A DNA stretch of 64,000 bases. It comes from JANYBT01 sp038211475 (GTDB taxonomy: Bacteria; Acidobacteriota; Terriglobia; Terriglobales; Acidobacteriaceae). The notes under the pieces were generated by a model that saw only the letters and a program-made list of their open reading frames with translations, had not been told where the DNA came from and did no database searches. A program made the translations under genes and the position numbers. The stretch lies in the NCBI GenBank assembly GCA_038211475.1, contig JBBQVN010000001.1, positions 37,419 through 101,418 on the forward strand, read 5' to 3'. Positions 17,053 through 25,286 of this stretch are shown here, in pieces (positions within the stretch are counted from its first letter, which is position 1; the number at the start of each line of letters is the position of its first letter).

Positions 17053-17205
17053 CTAGTGGATGGAGCTGCCCACCGAAGAAAAGACGGCGTCGGCCCGGGA
17101 TCCAATCAGACGAATGGTTCCGACCACAATGACGAGAATGACCGCCAGCATCACTGCGTATTCCGCAATGTCCTGACCAGACTCGTCGTTCCAAAGTTGT
17201 TTCAT
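17053..17205 (-). CDS. Flp/Fap-type class IVb pilin-like peptide
   Basis: 50 residues. The N-terminus reads MKQLWNDESGQDIAEYAVML, followed by AVILVIVVGTIRLIG. The ESGQ-x-x-AEYA segment with Glu/Tyr, the continuous hydrophobic helix (17-31) and the final NVFSSVGSxI-like end (here DAVFSSVGSSIH) match Flp pilins. It would be processed by a prepilin peptidase and assembled by Tad machinery, but no tad/cpa/rcp genes are in the window. The ribosome site is weak. Confidence 0.8.
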   Translation of the reverse strand: MKQLWNDESGQDIAEYAVMLAVILVIVVGTIRLIGSRADAVFSSVGSSIH

Positions 17206-17313
17206 ATAACTCAGCACTGCATCCCCCTTGGGCGGCCCTACCAGCGCTTGGCGCAGGGTTCCTCTATCAAACTAAAGTGAATGGGAGATAACGCCAATGG
17301 CCCACCGGTGCGG

Positions 17314-17337
17314 GGCATGGCACAAAGGTGCTATGCC
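17314..17337 (-). terminator. Hairpin just after the MgtE-N/CBS gene
   Basis: GGCATGGCAC (17314-17323) pairs with GTGCTATGCC (17328-17337) with one G-U around AAAG. There is no T-run, so it may be a processing or weak terminator element for the minus-strand gene ending at 17339. Confidence 0.45.
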
Positions 17338-17338
17338 G

Positions 17339-18580
17339 CTATAGTTTCTCGCGCAAAAGGCTGATCACGTCGTCAGAGGTGATTACGCCCGTCAATTGGC
17401 CCTGATCGTCGATCACCGGCAGGGTGAGCAGGTTGTATTTGTCAAAGAGTTCAGCGACTTCTTTTTCTTCAGTATCGGCATGGCATGAGATGAGCGGCTC
17501 CTGGGCGAGTGCCAGCAGCGGCGTAGTGGAACTGGCCAGCGCGACCTTAGGCAGCGGAACGGCGCCGACCAGGACGCCTTGAGAATCCACCAAATAGAAA
17601 GTGTTCACAGACTCGACTCCACCTTCGAACCGGCGCAGCGCCTCGATGGCGTCGTAAGCGGTGCCGTCAAAGCGCAGCGACAAAAATTCCGTGGTCATTC
17701 GTCCGGCGGCGCTGCTCTCTTCAAATTCCAGAAGTTCGGTCACCTCCTGGCGTTCTTCCGGCTGCATTTGCACCAGGATTTCTTCCGAGCGCTCATCGCT
17801 GAGATCGCCGAGCAGATCGGCGGCCGCGTCAGGCTCCATCTCTTCGACAATGTCCGCGGCGCGGTCGGAGTCCAGCGATTCGACGATGGCCTTCTGCACT
17901 TTGGGCTCGACTTCTCCCAAGGCGTCGGCAGCCACTTCTTCGTCGAGGGTCTCAAACACGGCTTCGCGATCATCCGGCGCCAGGTCTTCCACGATGTCGG
18001 CGATGTCCGCGGGATGCAGGCGGGCAAGGCGCTCGTAGGAAATTTTCAGTTTGACCCGGCGCGTCGCATCCCGCTCCAGCAGGTCCACGTAGTCCCAGGG
18101 AATCAGGCGTGGCGGGATTCTCACTAGCAGTGGTTGCAGGACGACTGCGGGAACGATTCCCTTGAGTAAACGGCGGATAGCGCCGCGCGCGCCGATATCG
18201 ACCGAGCCCACGCGCAGTCCAGGGTGGTCGCCGAACCGATCCTCCAGCAGATCGATGTCATTGACACGGACGACCTTGCGGCCGTTGATGTCAATGACTT
18301 GTTGGTCGAGCAGGTCGCGCGCCAGAAAAAGAAATTGTTCGGCGTTCTGGCTCGCCGGCCAATCCTGAAAGGGGTTGCTGGCACGAACCACCCCATTCAG
18401 CGAAGAAACGGATAGCAGGGACAAAGTTCTATCTCCGCCGCGGGTCTTCACAATGAGAGCGGAGACGCGAGCGCGGTCTTCCTGCAGAGCAAGCGCCACT
18501 TCGCGCACTCGTCCGCTGACGCGCCCCGAAGAATCCATGACGGGCGCGCCCAGCAGTTCGGTGAGGGCGACAGTGGGCAT
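17339..18580 (-). CDS. PRC-barrel / MgtE N-domain / CBS-pair protein without membrane channel
   Basis: 413 residues. Residues about 1-85 and 85-160 contain PRC-barrel-like beta segments (LGAPVMDSSGRVSG, QQVIDINGRKVVRVND). Residues about 180-285 form the MgtE superhelical N-domain (LHPADIADIVEDLAPDDRE, repeated L-x-D/E-R-A-A-D-I). Residues 290-413 are two CBS motifs ending GVITSDDVISLL. The transmembrane Mg2+ channel of MgtE is absent, so this is a cytosolic metal/nucleotide sensor, not a transporter. In related genomes such proteins sit beside Nramp-type carriers, but none is adjacent here. Confidence 0.88.
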   Translation of the reverse strand: MPTVALTELLGAPVMDSSGRVSGRVREVALALQEDRARVSALIVKTRGGDRTLSLLSVSSLNGVVRASNPFQDWPASQNAEQFLFLARDLLDQQVIDINGRKVVRVNDIDLLEDRFGDHPGLRVGSVDIGARGAIRRLLKGIVPAVVLQPLLVRIPPRLIPWDYVDLLERDATRRVKLKISYERLARLHPADIADIVEDLAPDDREAVFETLDEEVAADALGEVEPKVQKAIVESLDSDRAADIVEEMEPDAAADLLGDLSDERSEEILVQMQPEERQEVTELLEFEESSAAGRMTTEFLSLRFDGTAYDAIEALRRFEGGVESVNTFYLVDSQGVLVGAVPLPKVALASSTTPLLALAQEPLISCHADTEEKEVAELFDKYNLLTLPVIDDQGQLTGVITSDDVISLLREKL

Positions 18581-18979
18581 CTGCTGTGAGGATACGCAAC
18601 TGGCGAGCGGGAATCCAGAACAAAGCGGGAAATGCTCTCGGCAATCAGGAGATCCGCGGTGCCGGCGCCCTACTCCAAGTCTGTAAAAGTCTAAGCGGAA
18701 CCTGCCCGGGCTGTGATGCGCCTAAAGTCCCCGGCACATTGGCCAACAGCGCAAGGCGGGGGCGCCCTCATGCTTGACTCCGCCTAGCAAGGGGGATTCT
18801 CGGGAGATAGTTTCGCGGGCCCGGTGTATGCCTTTAGCCACTTGCGGATTTAAAGCCGAATAGGATTCTGACCAGGCACAGATTCCAATACTGGCGAAAG
18901 CCGGCACGAAGCAAACCTACCAATCGCTAGCGGGGTGTGTAAGCTTTTGCGCGCCCGCTAGACTATCTAATTGAGCGCC
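18581..18979. other. Intergenic stretch upstream of the sigma factor gene
   Basis: 399 bases without a convincing gene. Near the right end CTAGCGGG (18927-18934) and CCCGCTAG (18954-18961) form an 8-base inverted repeat, 18 bases before the sigma factor start. This could be a leader hairpin or operator. The rest shows nothing definite. Confidence 0.5.
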
Positions 18980-19546
18980 ATGTATATACCCGGACGAAAT
19001 CTTGAAATGACGGGCACGAGTTCGGAAGGAGCTCGCCGTGAGACGTTCCTTCGCCTGATCTCTGAATACAAGTCCCCTTTACAGCGCCTCGCCGCCGCAT
19101 ACGTGCGCGAGGTGCCAGATCGCGAGGATGTGATTCAGGAAATCGCGGTTGCACTATGGCAGGCCATCCCGAAATTCCGCAATGAGTCGAGCGAGCGTAC
19201 CTGGCTCTATCGAATCGCGCACAATACCGCCATTACGGCAGTCACCAAGCTACGCCGCCGAGGACGCTCCGAAGCCGCGCTAGACGACTTGCCAGAGCCA
19301 CCAGATCGACCGTCTCCGCCGACGAACGACGGGCTGATCGAGGCGGAGCGTCGCACCTGGTTGGTACAGGCGATCCGGCTCCTTCCCGCCGACGATCGGC
19401 AGATCGTGACCCTTCACTTGGAAGATCTCAGTCATCGCCAGATTCAGGAAATTACGGGACTGTCCGAGGGAGCCATTGCCACTCGGCTCTCGCGCATTCG
19501 CACCCGCCTGGCCGCGCAAATTCGGAACTTGGAGGTACAACCCTAA
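18980..19546 (+). CDS. ECF-type RNA polymerase sigma factor
   Basis: 188 residues. Region 2 (about 20-90) has DVIQEIAVALWQAI and TWLYRIAHNTAI, the core-binding and -10-recognition helices. Region 4 (about 130-185) ends in a helix-turn-helix, LSHRQIQEITGLSEGAIATR. There is no region 1 or 3, as expected for group 4 sigmas. ATG 18980 is taken. TTG 18971 and ATG 19007 are possible alternatives, since no clear ribosome site decides. The stop overlaps the next gene's start (TAATG), so the sigma and the membrane protein are co-translated. Confidence 0.92.
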   Translation: MYIPGRNLEMTGTSSEGARRETFLRLISEYKSPLQRLAAAYVREVPDREDVIQEIAVALWQAIPKFRNESSERTWLYRIAHNTAITAVTKLRRRGRSEAALDDLPEPPDRPSPPTNDGLIEAERRTWLVQAIRLLPADDRQIVTLHLEDLSHRQIQEITGLSEGAIATRLSRIRTRLAAQIRNLEVQP

Positions 19547-20187
19547 TGACAGACGAACTCCGCGATCTTTGGTTAAGCAAATCACAGCGCGAATCTGGAC
19601 AATGCGAATCAAATCCAACCTTGATAGAGGAAGGGGAAAAAATGTTGACTATCGTGATTGAGAACACCCGCAATTTCGACCGCCGCATCGCAGTGCGGAA
19701 CGCAATCGAGTGTAGCTCCGCGCTGGCGGTGACCGTACTGTTTGCGTGGTTCGCCTGGAGGGCCCCCAGCCTGTTAGAGCGAATCGGCATGGCCATGGTT
19801 TCTGTGAGCGGCGTTTGGATCGGCTTCTATCTGCTGCGGTTTGGCTCAGGTCCTGAGGCCCTCGATCCCGGCGTAAGTCTGAGCGCGTATCGGCAGCTTT
19901 TGGAACAAGCGTACGAGCGGCAAATCCGGCTGCTGCGCAATGTTAAATACTGGTACTTGTTGCCGCCCTACCTCGGCCTGATCATTGCCAACTTGGGGCT
20001 ATGGCTGCGGCTGAAAGCGAGCGGACCGATCTCGTGGGTGGCCATCGCGGACATAGGAATCGTCACTGCAGTTTTCGCGCTGGTATGGATTGCGAATGAA
20101 ACCTTCGGTGTACGTCATCTCGAAAGCTTGAAGCGCGACTTACTGACCATATCCGGAGACGCTTCGATTGAGGGAAAGGATTTATAA
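19546..20187 (+). CDS. Membrane protein coupled to the ECF sigma factor (possible anti-sigma)
   Basis: 213 residues. The cytoplasmic N-terminus (1-55) is soluble. Four hydrophobic segments follow at about 57-71, 80-97, 137-152 and 160-178. Its ATG shares one base with the sigma factor stop, a tight coupling typical for sigma/anti-sigma pairs. No zinc-finger anti-sigma motif (HxxxCxxC) is present and a single Cys lies at residue 20, so an anti-sigma role is inferred from position only. Confidence 0.72.
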   Translation: MTDELRDLWLSKSQRESGQCESNPTLIEEGEKMLTIVIENTRNFDRRIAVRNAIECSSALAVTVLFAWFAWRAPSLLERIGMAMVSVSGVWIGFYLLRFGSGPEALDPGVSLSAYRQLLEQAYERQIRLLRNVKYWYLLPPYLGLIIANLGLWLRLKASGPISWVAIADIGIVTAVFALVWIANETFGVRHLESLKRDLLTISGDASIEGKDL

Positions 20188-20594
20188 ACGAATGGCAGCA
20201 CGCCCCGCTGCCCCGAGCTCCTTCCGGAACTACATTCGAAGAACAACCTTCGTCGGCACTTGAAGCCCGGGGCACCCCACTCAGGCAAAACCGGGCTTCT
20301 GTGACCCATCCGCCAGCCCGCTCTACAGTAAGGAAAGCCCAGCGCTCGCGCCTTCTTTTCCCGGGAACAAAAGCGTCTCCTTCGCAGTCTGAACCATAGA
20401 CGGCCAATGTCGGAAGCCCCTCTGCGCCGAAGCCTCTCGCGGCGGCCGCGTTGACAAGAGTGCGTCGGAATAGGCAAACTTCTCACTTCGCGGTTGGCGA
20501 GCGATTTCGCGCCTCGTAGTCGGGGTACGCGCACCTCGACAGGGCATCTCGCTACCGGCGACGAAAACTCTGCGTTGCTGGCAGCAGTGCGACT
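20188..20594. other. Intergenic stretch with a 9-base inverted repeat
   Basis: 407 bases, no supported gene. GAAGCCCGG (20262-20270) and CCGGGCTTC (20291-20299) make a stem around a 20-base loop. This may terminate the sigma operon, or may be a dispersed repeat common in these genomes. No promoter was identified with confidence. Confidence 0.45.
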
Positions 20595-21023
20595 ATGGTT
20601 CCACAGCGAGTCTCGTACACGATGGATTCGACGCTGGAGACGGTCAACCACGCCGAAGAGGTGGCGACCCGACTGGCCACCGAAGCTGGTTTTGACGACG
20701 AAGACGTGATGAAGATTTCCATGGCGGTGCGCGAGGCCGCAGTGAATGCCGTGCTACATGGCAACGCCTACGATCTGGCGAAAAAAGTCATGGTGGATTT
20801 TGAAAGGACCGCACTCGACCTGGTAATCACCATTCGCGACCAGGGTCACGGGATGGACATGAGCAAACTTCCCGACCCACGGGAAGAAGAGAATCTGTTA
20901 AAAATGTCGGGGCGAGGAATTTTCCTGATCCGCTCCTTCATGGACGAAGTGGAAATACATCCGTCGCATAGCGGAACGGAAATTAAATTAACAAAACACG
21001 TGCACGGCCCAACCGTCACGTGA
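20595..21023 (+). CDS. RsbW/SpoIIAB-type anti-sigma serine kinase
   Basis: 142 residues of GHKL ATPase fold. The N-box reads REAAVNAVLHGN, the G1 box DQGHGMD, and the G2 region GRGIFLI. These are the ATP-binding motifs of anti-sigma kinases that phosphorylate STAS antagonists. ATG 20595 gives the family-like start; ATG 20622 is an alternative. The STAS gene follows after 13 bases, forming a partner-switch pair. Its sigma target is not evident. The ECF sigma upstream is not the usual client of RsbW proteins. Confidence 0.9.
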   Translation: MVPQRVSYTMDSTLETVNHAEEVATRLATEAGFDDEDVMKISMAVREAAVNAVLHGNAYDLAKKVMVDFERTALDLVITIRDQGHGMDMSKLPDPREEENLLKMSGRGIFLIRSFMDEVEIHPSHSGTEIKLTKHVHGPTVT

Positions 21024-21036
21024 AGGAGGCTTTCCA

Positions 21037-21378
21037 GTGAGTATGAAGACCAGCACTCGGCAGGTGGACGGCGTCACCATCGTAGACCTCAGCGGCCGCA
21101 TCACGTTGGGCGAAGGCAGCGTCGTGCTGCGCGACACCGTGCGCGACCTGTTGTCCAAAGGCAACAAGAAACTGCTGTTGAATCTCGGCGACGTAAACTA
21201 CATTGACAGCTCCGGCATCGGCGAGTTGGTGAGCGCCTTCACCACCGCCAAGAACCAGGGCGGCGAGTTGAAGCTGCTTAACCTGACCAAGAAAGTTCAC
21301 GACCTGCTGCAGATCACCAAGTTGTACACCGTGTTCGACGTCAGGGATGACGAAGCCACAGCCGTAAAATCGTTCTAG
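21037..21378 (+). CDS. STAS-domain anti-sigma factor antagonist
   Basis: 113 residues, single STAS domain. NYIDSSGIGELV carries the serine (58 or 59) that RsbW-type kinases phosphorylate. GTG 21037 is preferred: AAGGAGG (21023-21029) is 7 bases upstream, against 13 for ATG 21043. It is co-transcribed with the kinase just upstream. Confidence 0.93.
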   Translation: MSMKTSTRQVDGVTIVDLSGRITLGEGSVVLRDTVRDLLSKGNKKLLLNLGDVNYIDSSGIGELVSAFTTAKNQGGELKLLNLTKKVHDLLQITKLYTVFDVRDDEATAVKSF

Positions 21379-21595
21379 GATGGCGGTCGCCGAATTCCTA
21401 GCCGAATTCGAGTAGGAACAGCGCGCTGCGGTCCCGCGACCCAGGCATGAGGCTGGAGCTTTGGCTCCGGCCTCAGTGCGGCCATCGCCCGGGCCAGCCG
21501 CGTGCCACAAAAGCGAGTCGCCGCTCGTTTCCCATCGTTCCTCGCCCGCGAACCCTCCCCACGACTTACAATCAGAGTGAGAGCACGAAAGGAAA

Positions 21596-22123
21596 ATGAT
21601 GCGAGTCTCCCGCCTTGAACAAGCGCAGGTCGATGCTGGTACCGCCGAGATCTACGACGCATTTCTGAAGGAACGGGGTAACGTTCCCAACATGTTTCGC
21701 ACCGTCGCCCATCGCCCGGAATATCTGCGCACCATGATCGCCCACTTCCGCACCGTGATGACGACCGGCACTGTTTCCACCAAGCTGAAGGAGTTGCTGG
21801 TCGTGCGGGTCTCGCAGATGAACCGGTGCGAGTATTGACTGTCATCACATACCGTCTTGGCAAGACGGCACGGCTGGAGCGACGAGCAGCTACAGGACCT
21901 GTCTGGATTTGAAACTCGCGGAGACTTTAACGACAGCGACAAAGCGGCCCTGCGTTTGGCCGAGCAGATGACCACCGATTCCAACGGCGTGGATGACGCC
22001 ATGTGGACCGACTTGAGGAAATACTTCGATGAAGGCCAGGTGATTGAGCTCGCCGCGGCAATCGGTCTTTTCAATTACTTCAACCGCTTCAACAACGCGC
22101 TGCGAATGGAGCCGACCAAGTGA
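21596..22123 (+). CDS. CMD/AhpD-like peroxidase-family protein, probable selenoprotein (Sec81)
   Basis: Reading through an in-frame TGA at 21836-21838 gives a continuous 175-residue carboxymuconolactone decarboxylase/AhpD-family protein. The TGA replaces the second cysteine of the redox motif: family members have ExxxCxxCxxxH, and here it is C78-E-Y-U81-L-S-S-H85. Both halves are in the same frame and conserved (VVRVSQMNRCEY before, HTVLARRHGWSDEQL and a NYFNRFNNAL-type end after). A perfect 7-bp hairpin with G-starting loop lies 20 bases after the TGA (separate entry). This makes selenocysteine far likelier than a dead gene. The start is ATG 21596 or 21599, after AAAGGAAA. It is monocistronic. 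Confidence 0.82.
21836..21868 (+). promoter_or_regulatory. UGA codon plus bacterial SECIS-like stem-loop
   Basis: The Sec codon is TGA 21836-21838. Downstream, CCGTCTT (21852-21858) pairs perfectly with AAGACGG (21862-21868), leaving apical loop GGC. The loop begins 20 bases after the UGA. The general bacterial SECIS model needs an apical loop about 16-37 bases after UGA with a G in its first two positions, and both conditions hold. It would bind SelB for Sec insertion. Confidence 0.75.
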
Positions 22124-22200
22124 CCGGTGGAACTGCACGTGCCGGTCGCTGGGGAGATGGCGGTTAAATTAACCAATTACAAAATTACCAAATTACCCAA

Positions 22201-23457
22201 TTACCTTAGTTTGCCCAAGCACTCTCTTATGTGGCGATGCGCTCCGAAGAGCGGGAGATCGATCTGAAAAGAGCGTGAAAATTCCTCCCCCTCACACCAT
22301 TCCCTTGCGCAACTCCTCCAGATGGTATTTAGTTCCCCGCCACACGATCCCGTCGTTCCATAGCGTGTGCGACATCGACCGAACAGGGTGTAGATGAATA
22401 ACCCAGTACTGACTGGATGAAGAAAGAAATACCAGGGCGGAACTTGGGAGCGCCTCGACATCCCAATGTAGATGATGAGCATAGACCCGAGCGCCACGGC
22501 GAAGGGCGCACGTTGCCATCCGTGTGCAAACCAGACGCCGAGAAACGGGCCCAGATTTAAAAATCCCAGCCCCACCGCGGCACCGAGCGCGCGCGGCCAT
22601 TGAAATGACAGCACGGCAAAAAAATTTTTGGTGAGGTTATTGACCACTCCCATGGCGCCGATTGCCCACCGAATCGAAATCAAGTCGTGTCCGAAGACAT
22701 TGCGTTGGCGGAAACTTGCGTTCTTGATTACCTTGCCCAGTTTCATGTCGTCGAGCACTTCCATGCGCAGGGCCCGGTAGGTGCCGATGGAGTCATACAC
22801 GCTGCGGCGCACCAGATTAAATGCGCCCACGCCAATGTGATCTCTCGATTTAGGGTCGGCGACCTTCCACGGGCGGTGCCCGAACATGAACATGCTCTGG
22901 AAAAACGAGATCATCATCTTCTCGCCCGGCCGCTTCATCACCATCTGAGGAAATAGCACCAGATGATCTGCCCGCTCGGTTTCGGCATAGGTCAGGGCCC
23001 GGCGCAGCGACTCGGGCTTGAACATCACGTCCGCATCGGTAAACAGCAGCCAATCGCCAGTCGCTTGTTGGCTGGCAGTCCACATGGCGTGGGTCTTTCC
23101 CATCCAGCCCGCGGGCAAATCGTGAATGTGAAGCACGTGCAGCGTGCCGTGAGCTTCGGGGCTGGCCGCCATGCGGTCCATCGTGGCGCCGGTCGAGTCC
23201 GTGGAGCGATCGTCGACGGCGATCACTTCGTAATTCGCATAGTCGAGGGCCAGCAACCGTTGCAGGGTCTCATCTATGGAGTCTGCTTCGTTGCGCGCGG
23301 GGACAATGATGGTGACGCGCGGATTGCCCGCCGGTGTAAGGTTCCATTGCTCGTCGGAGATGTCTGCTACACCGGGCATCCCGAGGGCCGCGTCCACGAT
23401 GCGAGAAGACCACGCCGACCCTAGCCCACAGCCAGCAATCCAGTAAAACCAACTCAT
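22201..23457 (-). CDS. Glycosyltransferase family 2 membrane protein, C-terminus frameshifted
   Basis: The open frame gives 418 residues. An N-terminal membrane helix is followed by a GT-A domain (VTIIVPARNEAD; DDRS; DxD as FTDADVMF) and several C-terminal helices. It transfers a sugar from a nucleotide donor, probably to a lipid or polyketide-like acceptor, as in HpnB/CrtQ-type enzymes. After GLFIYTLFG the sequence becomes unlike a membrane glycosyltransferase. In the next frame a plausible end, RSMSHTLWNDGIVWRGTKY plus EELRKGMV, runs to a stop at 22292. One base appears missing near 22380-22383 (TTCGG where TTxCGG is expected). It overlaps the upstream MFS gene by 4 bases. Confidence 0.8.
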   Translation of the reverse strand: MSWFYWIAGCGLGSAWSSRIVDAALGMPGVADISDEQWNLTPAGNPRVTIIVPARNEADSIDETLQRLLALDYANYEVIAVDDRSTDSTGATMDRMAASPEAHGTLHVLHIHDLPAGWMGKTHAMWTASQQATGDWLLFTDADVMFKPESLRRALTYAETERADHLVLFPQMVMKRPGEKMMISFFQSMFMFGHRPWKVADPKSRDHIGVGAFNLVRRSVYDSIGTYRALRMEVLDDMKLGKVIKNASFRQRNVFGHDLISIRWAIGAMGVVNNLTKNFFAVLSFQWPRALGAAVGLGFLNLGPFLGVWFAHGWQRAPFAVALGSMLIIYIGMSRRSQVPPWYFFLHPVSTGLFIYTLFGRCRTRYGTTGSCGGELNTIWRSCAREWCEGEEFSRSFQIDLPLFGAHRHIRECLGKLR

Positions 23458-24737
23458 TCTTCCGGAACTCCAGCGGCGGAATGCTCCGCGGCGGAATGCC
23501 CGGCGGCGCGTATGAGGGGAGCGAATCTCATGCCATAAAACAGTATCGCAGAAGAGATGGCTATGGCGACCACCGCACTAATGAATCCGCCCTGCAGCGA
23601 GTGGCGGTCCGCGATGAAACCGATGAGCCAGGGAGACAGCGCATCGCCCAGCATGTGAATCACAAAGATGTTTACCGCGATTGCGGTGGCGCGAATGTGG
23701 GCGCCTACCGAATTAATAATCGCTGCATTCAAAGGCGCCGTGTTCAGCAGCAGCATGAACCCCGCCACCAGCAGAGCCGGGACCATGAGCGGGCCGGAAT
23801 TGTAGAGCGCCACCATCATGGCGGGAACTCCCACCGCCAGGCTCACTGCCGATACCAGGTAGTAAGCGCTGCGGGTCCGAGGAAGCAGTTTGTCTCCGAG
23901 CCATCCTCCTGCCAACGAAGCCACCACGCCGTCAAATAAAATGATGAGGCCAAAAGTCCGGTTCGCGGCCGATAGCGAAAAGCCGCGGGCGCGGTGCAAG
24001 AAGGTCGGCATCCACACCTGCAAGCCGCCGAGTGCGAAGGTCATCGCCGCCATGCCCAGGGTCGCAGTCCAGAACGCCGGGTTCCGCGCCAGGCCCCACA
24101 ACGTGCTACGGTATGCGTTCTCTGGAATCGAGTCGAAGCGTCCGCGTTCGGGCTCCGGCAACCAGAACATGGCCAGCGCCAGAACAAATCCCGGGGCAGC
24201 CGCAACATAAAACGGCACGCGCCAACCGTAGTGCGGACCCAGCCATCCACCCAGTAAGTAGCCCAGCGCGGTTCCCACCGGGATAGCCAGATAAAAAATT
24301 CCGAAGACCCGGCCCCGCTTCTCTTCCGGAAACATGTCGGCCACAAAAGTGGGTGAGATGGTCACGAAACTGGCTTCCCCAATGCCAATGATGGTGTGGC
24401 GGAACACGAGTTCCCAGAAGTTGTAGGTGACAGCGGTGAGCAGGGTGGCAGCGCTCCACACCACCGCGCCAATGATCATGATGCGCTTGCGCGAGTAGCG
24501 GTCGGCCAATGGCCCCATCACGGGCGACGCCAGCATATAAAAAATGAAAAACGCGCTGGTAACTAGGCCAAAGTCGGCATCGCTGCGGTGAAACTCACTC
24601 TGCACCAAAGGCTGCACCGCATAAAGCACCGTCCGGTCCACGTAGTTGAGCAGGTTCATGGCCGTGAGCAACAGCAACGCGGCGCGCGGCGATAGCGGTC
24701 GGAGTTTCACGGGTCGTTGGACTATAGCAAACGCCAA
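23454..24737 (-). CDS. MFS transporter (spinster-like)
   Basis: 427 residues, twelve predicted helices. N-terminal NLLNYVDRTVLYAV and the loop-2 motif GPLADRYSRKRIM (MFS signature A, G-x-x-x-D-R-x-x-R-R) are clear, and GIGEASF in helix 4-5 is typical of the spinster/hexuronate-like group. Its stop overlaps the glycosyltransferase start, so the two are co-transcribed, perhaps exporting or handling a lipid-linked product. Substrate unknown. Confidence 0.92.
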   Translation of the reverse strand: MAFAIVQRPVKLRPLSPRAALLLLTAMNLLNYVDRTVLYAVQPLVQSEFHRSDADFGLVTSAFFIFYMLASPVMGPLADRYSRKRIMIIGAVVWSAATLLTAVTYNFWELVFRHTIIGIGEASFVTISPTFVADMFPEEKRGRVFGIFYLAIPVGTALGYLLGGWLGPHYGWRVPFYVAAAPGFVLALAMFWLPEPERGRFDSIPENAYRSTLWGLARNPAFWTATLGMAAMTFALGGLQVWMPTFLHRARGFSLSAANRTFGLIILFDGVVASLAGGWLGDKLLPRTRSAYYLVSAVSLAVGVPAMMVALYNSGPLMVPALLVAGFMLLLNTAPLNAAIINSVGAHIRATAIAVNIFVIHMLGDALSPWLIGFIADRHSLQGGFISAVVAIAISSAILFYGMRFAPLIRAAGHSAAEHSAAGVPEE

Positions 24738-24849
24738 CCGCGCAGAGCAAAAAACTAGGCCCCGACACTCGTTCTCTCAAGTGCATCTCCATCGCCGCCG
24801 ATGAAACAGGTAGGCCGACCGTGGCCTGACTCGGAAAAGGGGGATCCAT

Positions 24850-25254
24850 ATGCGCGCCCACGTCGCCACTTGGACTGGTGCAGCCGGAGCGATCGTAAGC
24901 CTGGTTGGGCTGTCGTTCCTTCCCGCCGCCTTTGGTGCCCACGGCGACCCCGCCATGTTGGGTGCCGGTAGCGGAGTCGTCTCATTTGGCTTGATGCTGG
25001 TCTCCTGTGCGATTTATTCGCGGGCCCGAACCCTCTCTTCGGGTTCCATCCCCTCCCCCTCCAGCCCCGCGGAAAAACTCCGCAACTGCGATGTCTGCGA
25101 GCGCCATGCCCCAGTGATTCAGTGCCGAGTACACTTGCTCCATTTGTGCGGCGAGTGCCTCGCGGCTCACTATGATTTCCACACTTGTGCTTATGTCCCC
25201 AGTACGCGCGGCAAGAACCGTCCCCGCAGGCGTGCCACCGCTGCTGCCTCTTGA
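24850..25254 (+). CDS. Small membrane protein with a B-box-like zinc-binding tail
   Basis: 134 residues. Two hydrophobic segments (about 10-28 and 36-56) are followed by a Cys/His cluster, CDVCERHAP then C, then LCGECLAAH and FHTC, resembling a B-box or treble-clef zinc site. The C-terminus is very basic (RGKNRPRRRA). GGGGGA precedes ATG 24850. No family named; the zinc binding is inferred from spacing. Confidence 0.68.
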   Translation: MRAHVATWTGAAGAIVSLVGLSFLPAAFGAHGDPAMLGAGSGVVSFGLMLVSCAIYSRARTLSSGSIPSPSSPAEKLRNCDVCERHAPVIQCRVHLLHLCGECLAAHYDFHTCAYVPSTRGKNRPRRRATAAAS

Positions 25255-25286
25255 GCACCGCGACCGCCATGCTACTCTAGCGCTGC

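Noticed and set aside
21596..21838. Truncated CMD-family gene (pseudogene ending at TGA)
   Set aside because: The same frame continues with conserved sequence after the TGA, the TGA takes the place of a catalytic cysteine, and a SECIS-like hairpin follows. Sec read-through explains it better.
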